From a virus, in IMG/VR virus record IMGVR_UViG_3300043436_004480, positions 1 to 64,000 of that record: a DNA stretch of 64,000 nucleotides, one strand, 5' to 3'. Under the pieces are notes generated by a model, which searched no databases, was not told where the DNA came from, and was given only the letters and a program-made list of their open reading frames with translations. Made by a program: the position numbers and the translations under genes. Shown here one piece after another: positions 57,178 to 64,000 of this stretch (the first letter of the stretch is position 1; every line of letters begins with the position of its first letter).

Positions 57178-58052
57178 ACATAACTTTTATAGATTACAGA
57201 GAAGCAATTTCTAAAGTTATTCGTGACTTAGCAATAAGGAATAACGAAATTCCAGATCTAGATTTCATAGAATGGATTGCAGAATGTCTTAAAGATATTG
57301 GCTCTTATTATCAATTAGTAAGAACTAAAAAATTATTAACTGTAAATGATTACAGAGCATCTTTGCCATTAGAAGCGCATAGTGTAAATTCTATAAATGC
57401 ATTTTGTGAATATGCATCGGCAAAAGCAATAATGTCAAATGCAGGAAGTTATCAAATAACTTACTACAATACGAAGATTGAAGAAATAGACGAACTTCTA
57501 ACTACTGAAACGAATCCTGATATAATTGCAGATTTGGTAACGAAGAAAGAAATTTATAAAGCTACAAGGGACGAAAGAATTGCAGCAATTAACTATGTGC
57601 AACCAGAATATCCGGCAGATATGCTAGATCTCTTTTCTTTTTCTGGGACAATGCTCAATAGTGCAAAGTATATAGTTCAAGGTAGTTATATTGATGTTTC
57701 TTTTAGACATGGTTTTGTAGAAATAGAATATATGGCATTTCCAACAGATGATTGCGGAATACCAATGATTCCAAATACACAAAACACAAAAACAGCAATA
57801 TTCTGGAAAATTGTAATGCAGTTGTGCATTCAAGGAAGTTCGTTTATTAAAAACGATGCTTTAAAAAATCTTGATTATGTTACAAAACAATATCAAAGAT
57901 TTACAGATATGGCAAGAGCAGAAATAAATACTCCTGATAGAGAAACTATGATGAGGCTTGCAAATAGCTATCACAAGATGATTCCTACAAACAATGATTT
58001 CAGAACTAAGTTTGTAAATCTAGGAAAAGAAAGAGTTTTAAACTTACGATAA
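57174..58052 (+). CDS. Tail accessory ring protein (P22 gp4-like role), 292 aa
   Basis: N-terminal helices (FIDYREAISKVIRDLAIRN and FIEWIAECLKDIGSYYQLV) match the layout of P22 gp4-like head completion proteins. Long helices follow. Order before the 1,330-residue muzzle-like protein supports the role. The codons for SFSGTML contain an exact dispersed 11-mer in reverse orientation. Confidence 0.6.
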   Translation: MNITFIDYREAISKVIRDLAIRNNEIPDLDFIEWIAECLKDIGSYYQLVRTKKLLTVNDYRASLPLEAHSVNSINAFCEYASAKAIMSNAGSYQITYYNTKIEEIDELLTTETNPDIIADLVTKKEIYKATRDERIAAINYVQPEYPADMLDLFSFSGTMLNSAKYIVQGSYIDVSFRHGFVEIEYMAFPTDDCGIPMIPNTQNTKTAIFWKIVMQLCIQGSSFIKNDALKNLDYVTKQYQRFTDMARAEINTPDRETMMRLANSYHKMIPTNNDFRTKFVNLGKERVLNLR

Positions 58053-58053
58053 A

Positions 58054-61000
58054 ATGAATAGCTTCGAAAGAGGATTACATACTGAATTTGATCCAGCATT
58101 CCAACCAAAAGGATCTTATAGAGATTTAACAAATGCAGTTAGAGATTTATCAGGAACTCTTTATTCGGAAAATGGAACTATTGAAATAATGAATATACCT
58201 ACTGGTCTTAAACTGGTAGGTAAAATTCTTATTAACCAAACTCTAGTTTTGTTTCTTTCTAATTTGCAGTCAGGTTCTGAAAATGTATCTGAGATAGGAA
58301 TTTATGAAAACGAGCAGTATGTACCTTACGTTTCAAATAGAATTAATTCTGGTGCAAAACTTCAATTGACAGAGGATGTATTCAGATTTAACGAATTTAA
58401 TTTAGTTCCGGGAACAGGAAGAACAAATTACAATGGTGACTTGTTGATTTATTTTTCTGATGGAAACGGAGAAGCAAGAACAATAAATTTAACAAAAGTA
58501 GAAAGTGAAAACCCTTTAACTTTTGCAGAAGACAGTAAGCTTTTTATATCAAGATTAATTCCTGTAATAAATTATGTTTCTGTAACTGATGATGGAGAAT
58601 GCTTATCCGGAGTTTATCAATTTGCAGCTAGGTATGTTACAAATTCAGGAAATACTTCTCCGTTCGGATTTGTAACTAATCCTATTTCTATTGTAGATGA
58701 ATCAGAAAATTCAAATTTTGGTCAATACGATGGATGTTTACCGCAAACACAAACTGCAAAATCTATAAACATAGAAGTAAGTCACTTAGACACAGATTAC
58801 CCATTTATAGAAATAGCAATGCAGACTTATGTAGGTTTGCAGAATACTCCTACATATAAAATTATTGCTCGTTTGCCAAATAACAAATCGGTAATAAGTT
58901 ACAAATTCACAGGAAAAGAAGACAGAGGCTCAATAACAAAAGATGAATTTATACAAGAAGGTGCATCTTATTCATTTGTTTCTTTTTATCAACAGAAAAA
59001 TAATCATTTGTTAATTGCTGGACTTGCTGCAAAAAACGAAGACTTTGGATTTGAAGAACTTGCAAATAACATTGAGATAAAACTACAAGCTAGATTTACT
59101 TCTCCAAGTCAAAACAGAGTATTGTTTAATACTAGTGAATCTGACGATGGAAGATTTCCTACTTATGTAGATAGTGATTATATAAATTATGGAAATACGC
59201 TAATTACAGGAAGAGGAAATATTATAGATTTAAAATCTCAGTCATTAGGAGGAGCAAACACTTACAAATCTCCAGTTTTTGCAGCAGATAATAAATGTTA
59301 TATGCCAGACGAAGTCTATTCGTTTGCATTCGTTCCTATTTTTAAAGATGGAACTTATGGATTTGCATATCCGATATTAGCAAAATCAACACTTCCAAAA
59401 ACAGAACAAGATTTTGCTAATCTTTTAGGAGAAGACGACATTCTTGAAACTTTCAACCCTTTTACAGGAATCGGAACTTTGTTAAGATATGATTCAGAGG
59501 AAACTTATGCAGATGGAAATGAATCTAAAATCATAAGACATTTTAGATTTCCTCCGAAAAGATATTATGCAAAATTTGTAGAGGATGTTTATAAAGGAGA
59601 AGATGTTCCTAATCCAGCAAGACATAATGTTGTATATGGAATACATGTTTCAAATATAAACTTTACAGAAGCACAGAAAAAAGTATTACAAGGTTACGTG
59701 ATTGTTCGTCAAAAACGAGATACGTTTCAAAACAAATCTGTATTATCACAAGGTTTTGCAAAAAATTTCAGTAAAAACAATGCAGGAAACGTAACTGTTT
59801 GGGACATTCCTGTATTGGGAACTACGCAGTTGGAAAATTATCCTCCAGACGGAGGAACTGATTCAGACAGATTAGTCGGAATAAATACTTCTACTGGAGA
59901 ACTTCTTTCTGCAACAATAGGTGATTATTGCAAATTTTATAGTCCTGATATTTTTCACAATGTTGAAACTGGACAGTTTGCAAAACAAATGTGTTATGGA
60001 GGAGATTTGAAAATATCTTTAGGGTATCTTGCACAAGGAGGAGGAACAAGTGTTCAACAAGATTTGTTTGTTGCTTCGTTAGAAAACACTAATTATACAA
60101 ATGATAGTGCATACGATCAAGGTTTTTCAGACTTTATAGAAGATAGGGCAAATTTAGGAACTGAACTAGAAGAAAGAACCATCATTGCAAACTTATTAAA
60201 AAACGTAAGCGCAGACAATTATTATGATACAAATTCTTTCTGGAGACCATCAGGACTAGATTATCAATCATTTGGTGATCAATCAAAAACATGTCTGTAT
60301 AGATTAAACGGAAGATTAAAAAAGACTTATAATCGTCAAACTTTAGCTGGAGCAGATTTCAATTTTGTTAAATTACGCAGAGATAGTTCAAACAACGTAA
60401 GCGATTTCGATGGAAACAAGACCAAAAAAGTAAAACTTTCAACTCATTATATAAAAGCCAATAATACTCGTCAATACGGAAAGTTAGAAGAGGCTGAATA
60501 TATGCAGGTTGGAGTTTCTTTTGATTTGAATGCAACTTCTATTTCTTTAATGGGCGGAGATTGTTATCTTTCTTATTATTGGATGAATTACAAAGAACTT
60601 TTATCTTTTGAGGGATTTAATCGCTCAATATTTACCATTGTTCAGTTACCTATTCTCTCAGAACAAAATTACAATTTAAGGCATTATGTAGAGGCTGGTT
60701 CAGGACAGACTGCACAGGACAGCGAAGGAACGCAGCCATACTACCCTAAAGAAACTCGCATTTTTAATGGTAGTACCGGACAAAGAATTGGATTGGCAAA
60801 TTTAGATATAAAAAATGGAGTTTCGTCTGGATATAATAAACAATACGGATTTCAGAATATAACTAAATCCTTTTTTGCAAAACCTTTTCTATATGAAAAA
60901 ATAATTGACTTTAGTAATCGAGTTGCTTATTCTGATCAGTCAATAGAAGGAGAACAACTAGATGCATTCAGAATATTCAAACAGAATAATTATCAAGATG

Positions 61001-62046
61001 TAACCAGACAGTTTGGAAAGATTTCTGATTTATTTGTATTTAATGATGTACTTTATGCACATTGTGAAAATGCTTTATTTAGATTGTCTTTTTTAGAACA
61101 AACTGCATTAGTAACAACATCTGGAGAAGTAGAAGTTGGAGACGGTAAAAAGTTGATGAATTCTCCTAGAATTGTATATGATATAAACGGAGGATATGCA
61201 GGAACTACAACTCGTTGGGCAAATGTAAATACTCCGTTCGGAAGATTCTTTATAGATACAAATCAGAAAAAAGTATTTTTGCTTTCCGATTCAATCAGAG
61301 AGATTTCTGATCTGGGTATGAAAAGATTGTTTTTTGAAAATCTAAAGCATAAAGAAAATTCATATTATAACAGATATATAGGCACTTATGATTATCAGAA
61401 CGATAGGTATTTGTTGTTTGATACAGATCCTAGTTTTAGCTTTGCTTATTCATACCATCCGAAATCAGAAAGTTGGTTATCAAGACATACTTGGAAGCCA
61501 CAGGATTTGTTTTACTTCGGAGCCAAACTCTTTTCTTTTTCTGGGGATAAGATGTATGCTCATACAGATAATAAGAATACACTTATTATTTATGGAAATA
61601 ACGAAGAGTTTTCAATAACCGTAGTTGAAAACGAGCAAATAGTTCAAACGAAAAGATACGATAATGTTCGTATGTATTGTGAATTTTTCAGAAATACAAA
61701 TAGTTCTGGAATAGAAACTATTATTGATCCGAAATCAGTATTACCAATACATTTGGAAGAAAAAGGGTTATCATACAAAAACTTCTTTGATGAAGTTACA
61801 ATATCAAATGATAATCATCTTGTAAACAAACCTTTTAGTTTTGATATAAAAGATACAGAATCTGTACTTGTAAGAAGACTAAATTCTGAATATAGGTTTG
61901 CTATACCAAGAAATACAAATCCTGAAAAAGTAAAGCAACGTATTACAGGAAAGTTTGCTATATTAAGCATCAGAAAAAACCAATCTGCTGGCGACTCTAT
62001 AAAACTAAACTGGATAGATATTACTTCAACACCTTACGAGAGATAA
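58054..62046 (+). CDS. Tail muzzle/tubular protein (P22 gp10-like), 1330 aa
   Basis: Begins NSFERGLHTEFDPAFQPKGSYRDLTNAVRD, typical of P22 gp10-like tail-hub proteins (a beta-propeller that plugs the tail). The rest is beta-rich with repeated blade-like segments. Length matches the crAss-like tail-muzzle protein. The stop overlaps the next ATG (TAATG). It is the largest structural gene in the window. Confidence 0.78.
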   Translation: MNSFERGLHTEFDPAFQPKGSYRDLTNAVRDLSGTLYSENGTIEIMNIPTGLKLVGKILINQTLVLFLSNLQSGSENVSEIGIYENEQYVPYVSNRINSGAKLQLTEDVFRFNEFNLVPGTGRTNYNGDLLIYFSDGNGEARTINLTKVESENPLTFAEDSKLFISRLIPVINYVSVTDDGECLSGVYQFAARYVTNSGNTSPFGFVTNPISIVDESENSNFGQYDGCLPQTQTAKSINIEVSHLDTDYPFIEIAMQTYVGLQNTPTYKIIARLPNNKSVISYKFTGKEDRGSITKDEFIQEGASYSFVSFYQQKNNHLLIAGLAAKNEDFGFEELANNIEIKLQARFTSPSQNRVLFNTSESDDGRFPTYVDSDYINYGNTLITGRGNIIDLKSQSLGGANTYKSPVFAADNKCYMPDEVYSFAFVPIFKDGTYGFAYPILAKSTLPKTEQDFANLLGEDDILETFNPFTGIGTLLRYDSEETYADGNESKIIRHFRFPPKRYYAKFVEDVYKGEDVPNPARHNVVYGIHVSNINFTEAQKKVLQGYVIVRQKRDTFQNKSVLSQGFAKNFSKNNAGNVTVWDIPVLGTTQLENYPPDGGTDSDRLVGINTSTGELLSATIGDYCKFYSPDIFHNVETGQFAKQMCYGGDLKISLGYLAQGGGTSVQQDLFVASLENTNYTNDSAYDQGFSDFIEDRANLGTELEERTIIANLLKNVSADNYYDTNSFWRPSGLDYQSFGDQSKTCLYRLNGRLKKTYNRQTLAGADFNFVKLRRDSSNNVSDFDGNKTKKVKLSTHYIKANNTRQYGKLEEAEYMQVGVSFDLNATSISLMGGDCYLSYYWMNYKELLSFEGFNRSIFTIVQLPILSEQNYNLRHYVEAGSGQTAQDSEGTQPYYPKETRIFNGSTGQRIGLANLDIKNGVSSGYNKQYGFQNITKSFFAKPFLYEKIIDFSNRVAYSDQSIEGEQLDAFRIFKQNNYQDVTRQFGKISDLFVFNDVLYAHCENALFRLSFLEQTALVTTSGEVEVGDGKKLMNSPRIVYDINGGYAGTTTRWANVNTPFGRFFIDTNQKKVFLLSDSIREISDLGMKRLFFENLKHKENSYYNRYIGTYDYQNDRYLLFDTDPSFSFAYSYHPKSESWLSRHTWKPQDLFYFGAKLFSFSGDKMYAHTDNKNTLIIYGNNEEFSITVVENEQIVQTKRYDNVRMYCEFFRNTNSSGIETIIDPKSVLPIHLEEKGLSYKNFFDEVTISNDNHLVNKPFSFDIKDTESVLVRRLNSEYRFAIPRNTNPEKVKQRITGKFAILSIRKNQSAGDSIKLNWIDITSTPYER

Positions 62047-64000
62047 TGAAACATAAAAGTTGCAGGTGCAAAAACAAGAAAGGCGTTAAAAAGTACCAAA
62101 TGGGTACTCAGAATATTAGCGCAGGAAGTAATACATTTCTAGATTCTCCAGATTACAGAGAACTGGATGAAAAACTAGACAGAAAAGCAAATAGAGATGC
62201 AGCAGTAAGAAGTGCTGCTGTTATGGCAGGAGACGCAGCACTTCCGGGTTTAGGAACTGCAATTGGAATCGTAGATTCTTTTACCGACAGAACCAAAGAT
62301 GAACATGGAATATATAAAAGTAAAGGAGCAGAAGTATTGGACAGAATAAGTCCTATACATAAAACAAAAGCTTTGTTTTCTGGTGACAGAGATGAAATAT
62401 TAGATGCTGCTACTTTTGGTATTGCAGGAAAATCATCATCTGATAAAGCAAAAGAACTAAAGAAAAAAGCAGAAGTTGAACTGAATCAAAGAGTTCAAAA
62501 CAGAAAATATGCAGGAACTGATTCAACTTCTTTTCAATCTTCAAAACAATTCAGAAGAGGAACTTCTGGAGTTTCTAAATATACAAACGGATTAAAGAAA
62601 GCAAAGTCCATAGTTTCAGAAAATGATAAAACATATGATGAAACAAAAGCACCAAAAGATGGTGATTTGTTGTTGCCAGATGTAAATAGACCTAGTTATA
62701 AAAACAAAGAAGGTCAGATTGTATCTGAAAATAAAATAACAGTAGGCTTTGACGATGGTGAATATGTAATACCGACAGTAGTTAATGGTAAACAACTATC
62801 AGAAGAAGAAGCAGTTGCAGAATTTAAACGTACCGGTTTACATATGGGAAAATTCAATAGTTCAAAAGATGCAGATATATCTGCACAAAAAAGAACTATG
62901 AAATACAATGTTCTTGCAGATCCTGTTCGTAATCAGTCAGAACAGATCTATAAAAAAGGAACTTCTGGATTAAATAAAAACGGAGTAAAAAATACTCTTT
63001 GGAATAATATCAGAGCAAATAGAGGTTCTGGAAGAAAACCAACTGCTCAGATGTTAGAACAGGAAAAAAAGATCAAAGCTTCTGATAAATATGAAAAAGG
63101 AGGAGAAGTTTGGACAAGAAAAGAGGGGCAGGATCCTGACGGAGGACTTAATGCAAAAGGTAGAGCCGCATATAACAAAAAACACAATGCTAATTTAAAA
63201 CCTCCACAACCAGAAGGAGGAAGCAGAAGAGATAGTTTTTGTGCAAGAATGAAAGGAATGAAAAGAAAGCTCACGTCTGCAAAAACAGCAAATGATCCTA
63301 ACAGTAGAATAAACAAATCATTACGTGCTTGGAAATGTAAAACTGGTTGTGTGGTAACAAACTCGGAAAATATGAAAACTAAAAAGTATCCCGGTGGAGT
63401 AGCAGGATTAACAGGATTAAAAGGAATGGATTTATCTTTTATGAAAGATATGAATGTTCCTAATAGTACAACTACAAATTCTGCATCTGCACAATCTATG
63501 GGTTCTGGATTCGGTTCTGCATTTCAATCAGGAATGCAAAGTCCTTATGGTCAAGCTGCATTAGGATTAGTAAATACTTTTCTTGATAATCAAGAAGAAA
63601 AAAGAAAAAAGCGCAGAGACCAAGGTAAAATAAATAATTTTCCTACTACTTTTGAAAAAGGAGGACAAGTGAGAAGTGGTTATAAACGTCAAGGTAAATT
63701 TAAAAATAGAATTACTGGCGGAGAAGGTTTTAATGTAGATAATACAGGAAAAGCTGTAACAATTGGTAAAAAACTTTATAATAACCGCAGATCAGATGAA
63801 GAATTTGCAAAACTTCGTGTTGGTTACAGTTTAGATGGAATCAGAGAATTAGGTGCAGATGAACTTGCAGCAATTACTGATAAATCTAAACTTATTAGAG
63901 TTCGTGTAGGAGATGGAAAATATGGAGATAATAATTCTTTGTATAGAGATAATGTTCCACAACCAGTTTCTCCACCAAATAGAACTCCATTTACACCACC
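62046..64000 (+). CDS. Cargo-like virion protein with DUF6321-type segment (cut by window edge)
   Basis: 651 codons are open from the ATG at 62046 to the end of the window. The N-terminus is basic and Cys-rich (KHKSCRCKNKKG) with one hydrophobic stretch (AAVMAGDAALPGLGTAIGIV). Near residue 358-420 it reads GGLNAKGRAAYNKKH, then SFCARMKGMKRK and RAWKC, a phage segment of the DUF6321 type. GTSGV/GTSGL after a basic or aromatic residue occurs twice, as in the 290-residue gene. In crAss-like phages large proteins after the muzzle are packaged in the capsid (cargo). Confidence 0.72.
   Translation, partial: MKHKSCRCKNKKGVKKYQMGTQNISAGSNTFLDSPDYRELDEKLDRKANRDAAVRSAAVMAGDAALPGLGTAIGIVDSFTDRTKDEHGIYKSKGAEVLDRISPIHKTKALFSGDRDEILDAATFGIAGKSSSDKAKELKKKAEVELNQRVQNRKYAGTDSTSFQSSKQFRRGTSGVSKYTNGLKKAKSIVSENDKTYDETKAPKDGDLLLPDVNRPSYKNKEGQIVSENKITVGFDDGEYVIPTVVNGKQLSEEEAVAEFKRTGLHMGKFNSSKDADISAQKRTMKYNVLADPVRNQSEQIYKKGTSGLNKNGVKNTLWNNIRANRGSGRKPTAQMLEQEKKIKASDKYEKGGEVWTRKEGQDPDGGLNAKGRAAYNKKHNANLKPPQPEGGSRRDSFCARMKGMKRKLTSAKTANDPNSRINKSLRAWKCKTGCVVTNSENMKTKKYPGGVAGLTGLKGMDLSFMKDMNVPNSTTTNSASAQSMGSGFGSAFQSGMQSPYGQAALGLVNTFLDNQEEKRKKRRDQGKINNFPTTFEKGGQVRSGYKRQGKFKNRITGGEGFNVDNTGKAVTIGKKLYNNRRSDEEFAKLRVGYSLDGIRELGADELAAITDKSKLIRVRVGDGKYGDNNSLYRDNVPQPVSPPNRTPFTP

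Noticed and set aside
1-64000. CRISPR arrays, insertion sequences, integrase or attachment sites
   Set aside because: No regularly spaced repeats, transposase or integrase motifs were seen on either strand.
1-64000. Stop-codon reassignment as in some crAss-like phages
   Set aside because: All large genes, including the late ones, are complete with the standard code and end in ordinary stops.

Overview
The window is about two thirds of an AT-rich double-stranded DNA phage genome of the crAss-like type (Crassvirales), a podovirus of a Bacteroidetes host. The evidence is the combination of a long leftward replication block, a rightward block with large terminase, portal, HK97-type major capsid protein, ring proteins, two HU/IHF-fold proteins and a 1,330-residue tail-muzzle-like protein, plus a family B DNA polymerase, DnaB-like helicase, TOPRIM primase, SF2 helicase, uracil-DNA glycosylase and giant rIIA/rIIB-like genes. 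Host-type promoters (TTG, 19-20 bp, TAnnTTTG) and A/T-rich start contexts without Shine-Dalgarno sequences also point to Bacteroidetes. The standard genetic code fits all reading frames.

Layout. 1-13 kb (- strand): nucleotide metabolism and repair (thymidylate synthase, MazG-like, UNG, macro-like domain, PD-(D/E)XK nuclease, RusA-like resolvase), then rIIB- and rIIA-like proteins. 12-22 kb (-): replication core (primase, Sak4-like ATPase, DnaB-like helicase, SF2 helicase, DNA polymerase B, MazZ-like dNTP diphosphohydrolase). 22-35 kb (-): many small accessory genes, including a DUF551-like paralogue cluster, a 672-residue protein and a DEDDh exonuclease. 35-41.7 kb (-): an RNA-rich accessory region with a two-piece (circularly permuted) tmRNA, tRNA-like elements, a multi-hairpin RNA and four genes whose leaders share a small pseudoknot. 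42.7 kb: divergent promoters where transcription switches strand. 42.8-64 kb (+): late genes for packaging, head, connector and tail, ending in a cargo-like protein cut by the window edge.

The leftward genes supply nucleotides, copy and repair the DNA and reprogram the host. The rightward genes build the particle. Two strong + strand terminators, after the major capsid gene and after the 475-residue structural gene, divide the late operon.

The most notable observations are the phage-encoded permuted tmRNA with a tag ending in VAVAA; a non-palindromic 11-mer, CCCAGAAAAAG, found 14 times on both strands inside and between genes; a four-member family of 5'-UTR pseudoknots; and a compact tRNA-like element with acceptor, D and T arms but no anticodon arm. 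All pairings and counts were made by eye.
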